Notes: generated by a model from the letters alone, not told the origin. A DNA stretch of 64,000 nucleotides from an uncultured Granulosicoccaceae bacterium (GCA_938006335.1 CALLMF010000035.1:90482-154481); one strand, 5' to 3'; shown: positions 37,887 through 48,296, counted from the stretch's first letter. Numbers and translations: made by a program.

Positions 37887-39487
37887 GTGAGCACCGCGAT
37901 CTCCCGTACTCACCTGATACCGAAGCTGACGTATGCCTCTTGCTGGAAGGCACGTGGCCGTACGTGCGGGGTGGCGTATCAAGCTGGGTGGCGCAGCTGA
38001 TAGAGAACCAACCGGAAACGACGTTCTCGGTGATCTTTATCGGTGCGCGTGCCAAGGACCATGAGTCTGCGCGCTACCCGATACCCGACAACGTCGTGCA
38101 CTTCGAATCGCACTTTCTTCTACAGGCGGCGATATCCCCAACGTCTGCAAACAAGAAAAACAAGAGCGCGCACGTCATGCAGCAGAACGCAGACATGCAC
38201 GACTGCCTTCGCTCGGATGACCCAGCGGATCACAAGATCGCGGCACAGGGCTTTACCGAATTGCTTACCGGCGACGCCGACATGGACGCCCACACGCTGG
38301 AGACCGATCCACAGGCGTGGAAGACGATCCGCGATCGCTATCTCGACGCGCCGGAAGGTCTCGACTTCAACCACTACTTCTGGTCGGTCAGAAGCATGCA
38401 CACGCCCTTGTTCCTGCTGGGACGCATTGCCAAGGCGGCTCCACTGGCGCGCGTGTACCACTCGGTATCCACGGGCTATGCAGGCGCGCTCGGTGCGATG
38501 ATCAAACAGGCAACCGGCAGGCCCTATGTCATCTCCGAGCACGGCATATACACCAAGGAACGCGAGATCGATCTGGGGCAGGTGAGCTGGATACCCGATG
38601 CTGTGGAACCCTTCAGTGCAGGGCTGAATGACGGCATGGGTTACCTGCGCGAGTTGTGGATTCGCTTTTTCGTCTCGCTCGGTCGCATGTCGTACGCGTC
38701 AGCTGATCAGCTGTTCACGCTGTACGGAGGTAATCGCGAACGCCAGATTGCCGATGGTGCCGCACCTGAAAAACTGCGCATCATTCCTAACGGAGTCGAT
38801 GTCGGGCGGTTTGCTGCCGTTCGTTGCGAACACGACACTCCGCCGCCGGTATTACTGCTCATTGGCCGCGTCGTACCGATCAAGGACGTCAAGACATTTG
38901 TACGTGCCATGCAGATCATCAAGGCACGCCTGCCGGAAGCCGAGGCCTGGATTCTCGGCCCTGTTGACGAAGACCCCGCATACCACGACGCGTGCTTGCG
39001 ACTGGTCGCCAGCCTGGATCTGCAGGACACCATCAAGTTTCTCGGCTTCGGCAAGCCCGAAGAGACACTGCCAAAGGTCGGCCTCAACATCCTCACCTCG
39101 ATTTCCGAGGGACAGCCGCTGACCATTCTTGAAGGCTTTGCGGCCGGCGTTCCGGCGGTAACCACACGGGTCGGAAGCTGTGCGGAACTCGTCTGCGGCG
39201 TCGATGCCGATGACGAAGCACTTGGTGACGCAGGGGCCGTCGTGTCCATTGCCGACCCGGCAGGATTTGCCGATGCCGCACTGGCCTTGCTGACCGATCC
39301 TGCGGCGTGGAAAGCGGCGCGCCGATCGGCCATCGCCAGAGTGGAGAAATACTACGACGAGCGCGACATGCTGGCGGCTTACGCTGGCGTGTATGCCGAC
39401 GCGATAGAAGGGAAGGGCAAGGCCGCCAACGATGTCGAATACGGACACGCGGCGTCGAATGTCCACACCTTAGGCAAGGCGAGCTGA
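37883..39487 (+). CDS. pelF: PelF, cytosolic GT4 glycosyltransferase (Pel synthase)
   Basis: 534 residues. The N-terminal Rossmann half starts LLEGTWPYVRGGVSSWV; the donor-binding half contains IPNGVDVGRF, LIGRVVPIKDV and the E-x7-E motif in ISEGQPLTILEGFAAG. PelF polymerises UDP-linked hexosamine sugars into Pel. The ATG at 37883 overlaps the pelE stop; the longer open frame upstream is inside pelE. The gene is followed by pelG with one base between. Confidence 0.95.
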   Translation: MSEHRDLPYSPDTEADVCLLLEGTWPYVRGGVSSWVAQLIENQPETTFSVIFIGARAKDHESARYPIPDNVVHFESHFLLQAAISPTSANKKNKSAHVMQQNADMHDCLRSDDPADHKIAAQGFTELLTGDADMDAHTLETDPQAWKTIRDRYLDAPEGLDFNHYFWSVRSMHTPLFLLGRIAKAAPLARVYHSVSTGYAGALGAMIKQATGRPYVISEHGIYTKEREIDLGQVSWIPDAVEPFSAGLNDGMGYLRELWIRFFVSLGRMSYASADQLFTLYGGNRERQIADGAAPEKLRIIPNGVDVGRFAAVRCEHDTPPPVLLLIGRVVPIKDVKTFVRAMQIIKARLPEAEAWILGPVDEDPAYHDACLRLVASLDLQDTIKFLGFGKPEETLPKVGLNILTSISEGQPLTILEGFAAGVPAVTTRVGSCAELVCGVDADDEALGDAGAVVSIADPAGFADAALALLTDPAAWKAARRSAIARVEKYYDERDMLAAYAGVYADAIEGKGKAANDVEYGHAASNVHTLGKAS

Positions 39488-39488
39488 C

Positions 39489-40883
39489 ATGGCAGGCATA
39501 GGCTTTGAGCTGCGCAAGTACCTCGACGAGGACAGTTTCAGTGGAACTGCCAAGGCGTACGGATTCGCGGGACTGATCAGTGCGGGTCCGTGGGTGCTGT
39601 CCATTCTCGGCGTCATGCTGATCAGTCTCGTGGCACTGACGCAGGGTTTTGGTCACAAGGGAATACAGCAGTTCACCACCGTCATCACGTGGATCATGGG
39701 GTGTTCGCTGATTCTGACCGGCGCCTTGCAGCTGGTGTTTACCCGATTCATCGCCGACCGCCTGTTCGAGAAACAAGTGGAGCTGGTCAACCCCAATCTG
39801 CTTGGCGCCATTCTGCTCACCAGTGTGGTGAGTCTGGTTATCGGTGTTTTTGTAGCCCTGTTCGTCTTCAGTGAATCTCTGGCGACCGAGATGCTGATGA
39901 TCGCGAACTTCGTGGTGCTCTGCAATATCTGGATTGCGGTCATCTTCGTGGCTGGACTCAAGCGCTTTGCCATCATCATCAAGGCGTTTGCTGCAGGTTA
40001 TGGAGTGACCTTGTTGGCCGGGATCGCCTTGATGAGTTTTGGCCTGTCGGGTCTGCTTGCCGGCATGCTGATCGGGCATGCAGTGCTGCTGTTTCTGATA
40101 CTCGGCGCGGTCATTGCCGACCACCCACTTGACGGCAGCCTGCGATTCGACTTTCTCGTGCGCCGTCGCATCTTCCCCTCACTGATCTTTACCGGCTTGT
40201 TCTACAACGCCGGGATCTGGGTGGACAAGTTCATCTTCTGGTTGACCCCATCGACATCGGAGGCGGTGCTGGGGCCGCTGCGCAGTTCACTGATCTATGA
40301 CCTGCCGATCTTCCTTGCCTACCTGAGCATCATCCCGGGCATGGCCGTATTCCTGTTGCGAATAGAGACCGACTTTGCCGAGGCCCACGAAGGCTTCTTT
40401 GACGCGGTACGCGGCAATGCCAGCCTGCAGGAGATCGAGCAACTGGGTGACGCGATGGTCACTGCCGTACGCGAAGGTCTCTACCAGATCGTTCGGGTGC
40501 AGGGTGCCACCGTGTTGTTGTTGTTCTTGTCGGGACCGAGCCTTGTCGACTGGCTGGGACTGTCGCGTGAATACATCCACTTGTATTACGTGAACCTCGT
40601 GGGCGTTGCGGCCCAGGTACTCATGCTGGCGATGCTCAATGTGCTCTTCTATCTCGATCGACTGCGCGATGCATTTGTATTGACCTTGTCGCTGCTGCTG
40701 AGCAACGCACTGTTCACGTGGCTCTCGGTACTCGCCGGACCACAGTGGTACGGCTTCGGGTTTGGACTTTCAATGACCTTCACCGCCTTCGTGGGTGCCG
40801 TGCTGCTGATGCGGGAGCTCGACAACATCGAGTTTCACACCTTCATGCGCGCACAATCAGAGCTGGAACCTGCCCATGGCTAG
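39489..40883 (+). CDS. pelG: PelG, MATE/Wzx-like inner-membrane transporter
   Basis: 464 residues with about 12 hydrophobic helices. It begins with the PelG-typical GIGFELRKYLDEDSFSG and has the conserved FYNAGIWVDKFIFW segment. It is thought to form the inner-membrane channel for Pel polymer with PelD and PelE. Its last codons overlap the pelA start by 8 bases. Confidence 0.94.
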   Translation: MAGIGFELRKYLDEDSFSGTAKAYGFAGLISAGPWVLSILGVMLISLVALTQGFGHKGIQQFTTVITWIMGCSLILTGALQLVFTRFIADRLFEKQVELVNPNLLGAILLTSVVSLVIGVFVALFVFSESLATEMLMIANFVVLCNIWIAVIFVAGLKRFAIIIKAFAAGYGVTLLAGIALMSFGLSGLLAGMLIGHAVLLFLILGAVIADHPLDGSLRFDFLVRRRIFPSLIFTGLFYNAGIWVDKFIFWLTPSTSEAVLGPLRSSLIYDLPIFLAYLSIIPGMAVFLLRIETDFAEAHEGFFDAVRGNASLQEIEQLGDAMVTAVREGLYQIVRVQGATVLLLFLSGPSLVDWLGLSREYIHLYYVNLVGVAAQVLMLAMLNVLFYLDRLRDAFVLTLSLLLSNALFTWLSVLAGPQWYGFGFGLSMTFTAFVGAVLLMRELDNIEFHTFMRAQSELEPAHG

Positions 40884-43800
40884 TCTCGACAACACTCGGA
40901 CGAGCCGCGTGTCGATGAGTCCGTGGCGGCGCATGGTCGCACCCACGTGGATGCTCCTGGTGTTGAGCCTGGCGCTGACTGCCTGCGCGTTCACGACATC
41001 GGACCCGACCTCACGCTCATCCACACTCGTGGTAGATGCCGGCGCTCACTGGCTCGTGTTGCCGTTCGAGAATGACACGGGTCAACCCACCGCTACCAGG
41101 CAGATCGACGCGCTGATTCGCTCGGGGCTGAGTGCCCGCGGCCTACCCACGATCAACAGCAATGCCGGCAATGGCGCAGCGCTTACCGTGAGTGGACAAG
41201 CACGGTACGCACTGAGCGGTCGCATCCTCAAATGGGATGCCGCGCGGACGGGTCGGTCCCGCGGTACGGTCAAGCTGCAGATACAGGTCGTAGATCTTGA
41301 CAATGGTGAGACGCTGCGCACCGCCGACGCTGAAAAGAAGACTCCGCGGCGCGAAGGTATGACCGCTGCCGCATCCGGTGTGGTCGAGCGATTGCTCGCG
41401 CCGATCAAGCCGCTCACGCGCCGTGCTGTGGCGTCCACCGCTGATACAGAATCGGCAAGATCGGTCACCAGTGTCGATAGCGCGTCTCAGCTGCTTGTCG
41501 CCAACCGTCGCGACACCGGTAGCGGCATTCTCACTGCCGCCGACGTGCGTGTGGCAGCAACCGACGCACCAACCCGTCCACTGCCTTCTACCACTGCCGA
41601 ATCGCTGCAGGGACGCGCCACCGCGTTCTTCTACGGCACAGACGTACCGGTCACCTTGTTACAGCAGTTCGATCGCGTAGTCCTCGAACACGACAACCTC
41701 GTTCCCTCTGAAATCGCAGCACTTAACAACGACGACGTCGCAAGCTTTGCGTATCTGAGTGTCGGAGAGGTCGGGCCGGACAGGGTCTGGGACGCGCCAC
41801 CCGACATGGCCTGGTCGCTCGGAAAGAACAGTCACTGGAACAGCGCTGTCATGGATCTGGCCAATCCGGCCTGGATCAGTTTCCTGCTCAATCGCGTCGA
41901 CCAGCTCATGCAAGGCGGTCACCAGGGCTTGTTTCTGGACACCATGGACAGCTTCACCCTGGTCGCCAAGGAGCCGGTGGCTCGCGCGGCACAGCAGGCA
42001 GGGCTCGTCTCACTGATTACTCAGATGCGGCAGCGCCACCCTGAAATCCGACTCATCGCCAATCGTGGCTTTGAAGTTCTCGATGCCGTTGCGCCTCATC
42101 TGGAGGCAGTGGCCGCAGAATCCCTGTACGCCAACTGGAACAATGCCAAGCGTACCTACGGCACCGTTGAACCGCAGGATCGCGAGTGGTTACTCGGGCA
42201 ACTCAACGCTGCTCGTGACACCCATGGACTCGACGTCATTGCCATCGACTATGTGGAGCCCGCACAACGCGATCGCGCCGTCGACGTTGCGCGCCGTATT
42301 GCCTCACACGGGTTCGTACCCTGGGTCGCAACACCGTCGCTCGACTACGTGGGTGTTGGTGCCATAGATGTGCAGGCACGTGAAGTCATGATGTTGTTCG
42401 ACAGCAACATCAACGGCACACAGGGCCAGTCCGAGGTCCATCGCCTGCTGGCCATGCCACTCGAGTATTACGGGTTTGTGCCGGTGTATCACGATGTCAA
42501 AGTGAACGGACTACCGCCTATGAATCTCGGTGGTCGATATGCAGGGATCGCGTACTGGTCACGAGAGCCTAAGCTCGCGGCACCACTCGTTGATTGGTTT
42601 TCGCGCCAGATGGACGACGGAGTCAAGGTGGCTCTCATGGGGTCACTCGGCGCCGCAGAGGCTCAAGAACTCTTCGTTCGTGCGGGGGTGGAACTGACCA
42701 CTCCACTTGATGCAAACACCACATCCATCGACTACCAGGACGCACTGATCGGATTCGAGCGCCCCCTACCACCACGCCAGGAGTGGTTGGGGCCTGCGCT
42801 CAGTAGCGTCGGGAAAGACAACACAACACACCTGAGGTTGCGGGACGGTGCGTCAAACACCACCGACCTTGTCGTCACCGGACCCTGGGGCGGCCTTGCA
42901 ACGGCGCCTGGCGTGCTGGACTACGATATCGACCCCTCGACCTACTGGATCGTCGATCCATTCGAGTTTCTCGCACGTGCATTGGATCTGCATGCCCTGC
43001 CCATGCCCGATGTCACCAGCGAGGGTGGCAAGCGACTCTGGTTCGCCCATATCGACGGTGACGCGATGCCATCATGGGCCGAGATGCCAGGACGACAGCT
43101 GGGCGCAGAAGTCGTCCGCGATCGTATTCTCAAGCGTTGGACCTTGCCGCACACCATCTCCGTGGTAGAGGCGGAAATGACACGAATGGACCACGTCGCT
43201 GACCGACGTGCGCGCATGAAATCAGTCGCGCGCGAGATCTTTGCGATGCCACAGGTCGAGATCGCAACGCACACCTTCAGCCACCCCTTTCGATGGAAAA
43301 AACTCCAAAAGGAAGCAACCTCAGGCACCTACAACATAGACGTCGGCGACTACCAGTATTCACCCGAACGTGAAGTCGCAGGCTCAGCCGCCTATATCGA
43401 CGAACAGCTCGCCCCTCAGGGCAAACGCACCGAGGTGGTCCTGTGGAGTGGGGATGCGCTGCCGGACGAGGGTGCACTGGCCTCGGCAGAAGCGGCAGGG
43501 CTTGTGAACCTCAACGGCGGATATTCGGCTATTACCCGGGCGGAGCCTTCGGTCACCAACCTCACACCGATGGTGCGTACCGTTGGCAAGTACACACAAG
43601 TGTATGCACCGATCATGAACGAGAACGTCTATACCGGCGAGTGGACAGGTCCCTTTGATGGGTTCCGGCGTGTGATAGAAACCCTGTCGATGACTGACAA
43701 ACCGCGTCGCATCAAGCCGATCAATATCTACTACCACTTCTACATCGGCACCAAGATCGCTGCGATTCGTTCACTTGAAGAGGTGTATCGATGGTCGGTA

Positions 43801-44097
43801 CAGCAGGACATCCACCCCATCAGCGTCAGTGACTACGCCGAACGTGTCGCGCGATTTCGCAGTGCTGGTGTGGCACGACTGCTGGATGGCCGCTTCCAGT
43901 TCACCGGACTCGGATCACTTTCATCAGTGCGTGTGCTGAGTGACGACACCAGCGTGGATTCATCGGCAAGTTCGGGTGTGATCTTGGCTCGCCAACTGCA
44001 CGACGGTTTGTATCTGAAACTTGACGGAAGCCGACGTCCGATCGTGGCACTGACGGAGGCTCCGATTCTCGGTGCGGGTAGGGAAGCAGCACGATGA
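40876..44097 (+). CDS. pelA: PelA hydrolase/deacetylase with an added N-terminal PelC-like lipoprotein domain
   Basis: 1073 residues. A lipoprotein signal ends LALTAC (Cys37). Residues about 50-178 are a PelC-like module (HWLVLPFENDTGQ, YALSGRILKWD, LQIQVVDLDNGETL) paralleling the stand-alone PelC in the same locus. After a linker, a GH166-type TIM barrel follows from about residue 246 (YLSVGEVG; GLFLDTMDSF; Glu415 in AAESLYAN is a candidate catalytic acid by spacing). The deacetylase has HIDGD at 725-729 and H799-x3-H803, with the same 70-residue spacing from second Asp to first His as Pseudomonas PelA. The enzyme trims and deacetylates Pel in the periplasm, here apparently tethered to a membrane. 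Confidence 0.93.
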   Translation: MASLDNTRTSRVSMSPWRRMVAPTWMLLVLSLALTACAFTTSDPTSRSSTLVVDAGAHWLVLPFENDTGQPTATRQIDALIRSGLSARGLPTINSNAGNGAALTVSGQARYALSGRILKWDAARTGRSRGTVKLQIQVVDLDNGETLRTADAEKKTPRREGMTAAASGVVERLLAPIKPLTRRAVASTADTESARSVTSVDSASQLLVANRRDTGSGILTAADVRVAATDAPTRPLPSTTAESLQGRATAFFYGTDVPVTLLQQFDRVVLEHDNLVPSEIAALNNDDVASFAYLSVGEVGPDRVWDAPPDMAWSLGKNSHWNSAVMDLANPAWISFLLNRVDQLMQGGHQGLFLDTMDSFTLVAKEPVARAAQQAGLVSLITQMRQRHPEIRLIANRGFEVLDAVAPHLEAVAAESLYANWNNAKRTYGTVEPQDREWLLGQLNAARDTHGLDVIAIDYVEPAQRDRAVDVARRIASHGFVPWVATPSLDYVGVGAIDVQAREVMMLFDSNINGTQGQSEVHRLLAMPLEYYGFVPVYHDVKVNGLPPMNLGGRYAGIAYWSREPKLAAPLVDWFSRQMDDGVKVALMGSLGAAEAQELFVRAGVELTTPLDANTTSIDYQDALIGFERPLPPRQEWLGPALSSVGKDNTTHLRLRDGASNTTDLVVTGPWGGLATAPGVLDYDIDPSTYWIVDPFEFLARALDLHALPMPDVTSEGGKRLWFAHIDGDAMPSWAEMPGRQLGAEVVRDRILKRWTLPHTISVVEAEMTRMDHVADRRARMKSVAREIFAMPQVEIATHTFSHPFRWKKLQKEATSGTYNIDVGDYQYSPEREVAGSAAYIDEQLAPQGKRTEVVLWSGDALPDEGALASAEAAGLVNLNGGYSAITRAEPSVTNLTPMVRTVGKYTQVYAPIMNENVYTGEWTGPFDGFRRVIETLSMTDKPRRIKPINIYYHFYIGTKIAAIRSLEEVYRWSVQQDIHPISVSDYAERVARFRSAGVARLLDGRFQFTGLGSLSSVRVLSDDTSVDSSASSGVILARQLHDGLYLKLDGSRRPIVALTEAPILGAGREAAR

Positions 44098-47000
44098 CCG
44101 ATTCAACCAAAGGCTCACGGCAGCGCCTGTTCGGTCCGGCGGCCATCGGAGGCCTCGGCCTGACCTTTGTAGCGGCTTTCGTGGCACTCGCCTACGTGCC
44201 TCGCCACTCACTCGGCATAACATCAACGGCTGACGCGCACGGCACAAGCGCACCTGACAACGTTCAAGTTGCCTATCTACGCGCTGCTGCCGCATCAGAG
44301 AGCGCCGATATGGACGTCCTGTTCAAGTCGGTACTGTCGCTGGCCCGTGATGGTCGGATGGAAGACGCCAAGTCCCTGATGGGGACAATTCCGCCCGCCA
44401 GTATTTCAAACGAACAACGGGCACAGCTGCAACTCGAGCTGCGATTTGGTGCCTGGCGCACCGCAGCACCCGAAACTGCACGCGAGAAACGCGGTCAGCT
44501 GTACACCGCGCTGAAGACTCTACGCACCACACCCGCGCAGCATTCGACACAAGCGCTGCAAACGGCGGTGGACGCGTCCGGCATGCTCCAGGATGCCGAA
44601 CTCATTGCGGAATTCCATCAACTGCTGGCGCGCACCGACCCGTCACAGGGTGTTCATTGGCTGCGCTCCTGTGGTGATGCTCTGGTTGCTGCCGGTGCAC
44701 AAGCGGAAGCGTTGAGCTGCTATCAGGATGCGACAGCCCTGTCGACATCGCCCGACGAGCGCTTCAAGTTGCAGTTGCTGCAGCTGGCGATCATCGACGA
44801 TGAGCGTGCCTCACGGCAGCTTGCCAGCAACATGATCACGGCGACGGGCGCTACCCCGGAGGATCGTGAATTGCTGGCCGCTCTGGTTCTCGGCAAGGGC
44901 ATGCCTGACCTTGCCGCGCTGATCTATGGCGAACTTGCCGCGCAGCAGCCCGCGCGTCAGGAAGAATTGTTGCGCAAGGCCGCTCGTTGGGCTGAAGCGT
45001 CCGGTGACCCCGCCGCTGCAGCGGACTGGCTTGCCCAGCTCGACGACGGTAGCGATTCAACATCGAGCGACATCGTTGCCGAGCGCAAGCGACTACTAGT
45101 CGCCGCAGGCGAGAGCGATGCCTTGCTGGAACTCGCCTCGTGGCTAGTCGAATCTGCACCCCAAGACAAGGCCCTGGTAGCCGATGCCGTATCGCTCGCG
45201 CAATCTGTCGGTGAATTTGATCAGGCCATCGCCTGGAACGAGCGCTATCTGCAAGGCAATAGCGACGACCTTGATGCCGTGGCAACCGCGATCGAGCTTT
45301 CGATGGCGACTGGAAATCTGAGTTCCGCCCGGCACTGGGCCGGGATAGAACTCGCCCAAAAATCTGACGACACTGCAAGTCTTGCGCGAGCCGCACAGCT
45401 TGCAGAGTGGTCCGGTGATCACCAGGAAGCCTTGCAACTCCGTCAGCGCATCGCGGAAAAAGGTGGAACGACATCCGAGTGGCGCGAGGTGGAACGCTTG
45501 GCCGTACTTCTGCGCATGCCGGCAACCGCTGCCGAGGCGCTAGAACACGTGGCGCTCATTCGCGAACCCGATGAAGCGTTGATGAGCAAGCTGATCGCGC
45601 AACACGAGCTGGTAGGACTTCCGAAGAACGCCGTTCGGGTCATTGATGCGATCAACACACGATACGGTGCCTCACGCTGGCGCTTGCGGGAACGTGCGCT
45701 GCTGGTCCAGCGCCACAGCGATCTTGAAGAGGCGCTGCAGTCGTGGGAAACACTCGCAGCTCACAGCGGTCGAGACACCGAAGAAACACTCTCTCGTATC
45801 GAGTTGCTGTGGCGTCTCGGTCGGTTCGAAGACGCGCTGCCGCTGACGCGTGGACTTGTTGAGCTCTTCAAGCAACAAGGTCCCGACCCGGTGCCCTCGG
45901 AATATCAGTCGAACATTGTCGCGGAGCTTGCCTGGCGATACGAGCTGAGCGACGTTGCAGACCTTGCCAGTCAATGGATGGATGAAGATTTCAGCGCAGA
46001 CCAGCGCGACAAATTCGCATGGCGACGCATTGGCACCCTTGACAAAGCAGGGCTCAAGCTCGACGCCTCCGAGGAGGCAGAAAATTACTGGCGCGCTACT
46101 GATCAGGTTGACTTTCTGATAGCCGCACTGCGATCGTCCGCCGAGACGTCGGACAATGCCCGGACTCGACGTCTTCTGCAACTTGTCGAAGCCACGGAGC
46201 TTGAAAGCCAGCAGAATCAACGAGACGTCCTGAGCATCAGGGCGGGCCTTGCCATCAAGGCAGGCAACACAAGCGATGCTCGCGAACTCTACGAGCAAGT
46301 GCGGCGCATCGCGTCTGACGATTCCGACGCCCTCAGTGGTTTGCTGTGGTTGGCTATTGGCCAATCGGACACCGCATACCTGACGCGATTGCTTGATGAA
46401 AACATCGCGTCACTGTCTCGAGATCCTGGTATGTGGCCCGCCATCGCCGTAGCGCTGTTGAGGCTCGGTCGTTCTGCAGACAGCCTGCCGTGGTTCGAGA
46501 AAGCGCTGACCAGCGTCAAGTCGGACTATGGCCTGGTGCTCGCCTGGGCAGATGCACTTGAGCAATCCCAGGAGGTTGACAAGGCACGACGCGCGCGTCG
46601 GTGGGCCATTACCGATCTTCGGCCACGGCTGGTCGCCGGCATTCGTGGTCACGAGGGTGAATTGATTCGCCAATATGGGGATGCGCTCGGGCGATTTGCA
46701 AGCGCAGAGGACAACGAAGCCTGGATGCGCTTGATGCTCGCCACCGATCTTGACGTGAGTAACCACGAACGTATCTGGCGTGAAGACATGGCGATTGCAT
46801 GGTTGATGGCGACCGAGCGCCACGAATACGCACGCGTGGTCATGGCCCGGCAACACGGCGAGCGCTTGAATCAACCGGCGTGGCAAGACCTCGCTCTCGC
46901 CCTGCATGCCAACGACCGCCGCGCGGTACTCGCAGTGCTCGAATCCGGCGACGGCCTGTCAGCCGCCGGGAGGATGTTGGCACTGCGCGAAGTGGGCAGG

Positions 47001-48038
47001 GACGCGGACGCGTTTGCACTGGCACTCAGGACCATCGAGAATCCACCCTCGACGCATGACCTTGCCGTGGCACGTACCCAGTACGTGGATTTACGACGCT
47101 ACCGTCCGAGCCACCTGACGGCGGGCCACAGTAACGTGCAAATTGGCAGCCTCAGCGCATCAGAGAGCACATTTGCACTACGCCATGCGCCCGGCATCAG
47201 CGGACTCGGCTATGCACTCGACATCAAACGTATCGACTACGCGTCCGACCGGCTGGCCAACAGTGCATTGGAGACACGTCAGCGCGTACAACTCGGCGTG
47301 TTCAGTGATCACAGTCGACAGGGCATGGCCTTGTACGCAGGCGTCGACTCAGACTCACAGGACTCGCGATTGTTTGCCCACGGTAACTGGACCCTGCGAG
47401 ATCCACACGGTCGCCGTGAAATCGGACTTGCCATCGCGTGGCAAGAACCTGCAGATGAGTCATCCGAGCTGCGGCTGGTAGGCAAGCGCGACAGCCTGGG
47501 CATCACAGCAGAACAGGTATTCGCCAACGACGCCTATGTGAAGCTGAATGCTGGCGCAAAACGACTCTCCAGCCGGATCAGTGATGCGCTGTTGGCCAAA
47601 GGCATCTATACCCGAGCCGAAGTCGGCATCAGGCGCACTGCAGGTTCGCTTGCCTGGGGTAGTAGCGTGAGCCTTGCCAGCGAAAGGAACGACCGGGCTG
47701 AAAGACTGCCCAGCGAGTTCGTCCTGGGGCAGGGTTCTTCACTGAACAACGTGATCGCGGAGGAACGGACCACGCTCTCGCTGAATGGCTCCCTGGCACG
47801 CGGTGGAGTAGGAAACCACTACCCGAACATGGCATCTCCGCGCTTCTATATCAACGGCAGTGTCGGCTACGCGTGGCCCGACGAACGGCTCGGCATGAAT
47901 GTGAACGCCGGCGCAGGTGTACGTGTGATCGGTCAGGACGAACTGGCCCTCAGACTGAAGCAATCGGCCACACTTCAAGGTGAGGACCTTGCGGAAGACG
48001 GACGCACTCTCGGCATCGACTATCGCTTTCAGTTCTAG
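44094..48038 (+). CDS. pelB: PelB, TPR-rich outer-membrane Pel exporter
   Basis: 1314 residues. One N-terminal TM helix (AAIGGLGLTFVAAFVALAYV) is followed by a very long alpha-helical TPR superhelix (about residues 60-1000) and a C-terminal beta barrel ending GIDYRFQF, with the terminal Phe expected of BAM substrates. PelB brings PelA to the pore and passes the cationic polymer through the outer membrane. It is about 120 residues longer than Pseudomonas PelB. It starts inside the pelA stop (ATGA). In Pseudomonas pelB follows pelA directly as here, but pelC comes after it instead of leading the operon. Confidence 0.92.
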   Translation: MTDSTKGSRQRLFGPAAIGGLGLTFVAAFVALAYVPRHSLGITSTADAHGTSAPDNVQVAYLRAAAASESADMDVLFKSVLSLARDGRMEDAKSLMGTIPPASISNEQRAQLQLELRFGAWRTAAPETAREKRGQLYTALKTLRTTPAQHSTQALQTAVDASGMLQDAELIAEFHQLLARTDPSQGVHWLRSCGDALVAAGAQAEALSCYQDATALSTSPDERFKLQLLQLAIIDDERASRQLASNMITATGATPEDRELLAALVLGKGMPDLAALIYGELAAQQPARQEELLRKAARWAEASGDPAAAADWLAQLDDGSDSTSSDIVAERKRLLVAAGESDALLELASWLVESAPQDKALVADAVSLAQSVGEFDQAIAWNERYLQGNSDDLDAVATAIELSMATGNLSSARHWAGIELAQKSDDTASLARAAQLAEWSGDHQEALQLRQRIAEKGGTTSEWREVERLAVLLRMPATAAEALEHVALIREPDEALMSKLIAQHELVGLPKNAVRVIDAINTRYGASRWRLRERALLVQRHSDLEEALQSWETLAAHSGRDTEETLSRIELLWRLGRFEDALPLTRGLVELFKQQGPDPVPSEYQSNIVAELAWRYELSDVADLASQWMDEDFSADQRDKFAWRRIGTLDKAGLKLDASEEAENYWRATDQVDFLIAALRSSAETSDNARTRRLLQLVEATELESQQNQRDVLSIRAGLAIKAGNTSDARELYEQVRRIASDDSDALSGLLWLAIGQSDTAYLTRLLDENIASLSRDPGMWPAIAVALLRLGRSADSLPWFEKALTSVKSDYGLVLAWADALEQSQEVDKARRARRWAITDLRPRLVAGIRGHEGELIRQYGDALGRFASAEDNEAWMRLMLATDLDVSNHERIWREDMAIAWLMATERHEYARVVMARQHGERLNQPAWQDLALALHANDRRAVLAVLESGDGLSAAGRMLALREVGRDADAFALALRTIENPPSTHDLAVARTQYVDLRRYRPSHLTAGHSNVQIGSLSASESTFALRHAPGISGLGYALDIKRIDYASDRLANSALETRQRVQLGVFSDHSRQGMALYAGVDSDSQDSRLFAHGNWTLRDPHGRREIGLAIAWQEPADESSELRLVGKRDSLGITAEQVFANDAYVKLNAGAKRLSSRISDALLAKGIYTRAEVGIRRTAGSLAWGSSVSLASERNDRAERLPSEFVLGQGSSLNNVIAEERTTLSLNGSLARGGVGNHYPNMASPRFYINGSVGYAWPDERLGMNVNAGAGVRVIGQDELALRLKQSATLQGEDLAEDGRTLGIDYRFQF

Positions 48039-48187
48039 AGGTCTGTCAGCCAGGCGACGAGCAGATCATCCACGATCGACATCGAAAACGCCTGATACGT
48101 CGGTACCTCGAGCGCGCTTGCCAGGCTCGGTGATAGACCCACCAGGCCAGTGACCGAATGGCATCGCGATGCATAGCGCTCGTGCTG

Positions 48188-48209
48188 CAACAATATGACA
48201 ATATTGTTG
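48188..48209. promoter_or_regulatory. perfect inverted repeat upstream of the lig operon
   Basis: CAACAATAT and its exact complement ATATTGTTG flank a GACA spacer, 88 bases before the ligU GTG and about 150 bases after pelB. AT-rich palindromes of this length are unusual in this GC-rich window and typical of GntR-, IclR- or TetR-type operators. No regulator gene lies next to it. Confidence 0.6.
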
Positions 48210-48296
48210 ACCTCGAGTCGCCGCGATACTACACGGGATGCAGAAACAAGCGCCCGCCTCATGTACGAGGCACATTCAACAAGACGCGGACCCTGC

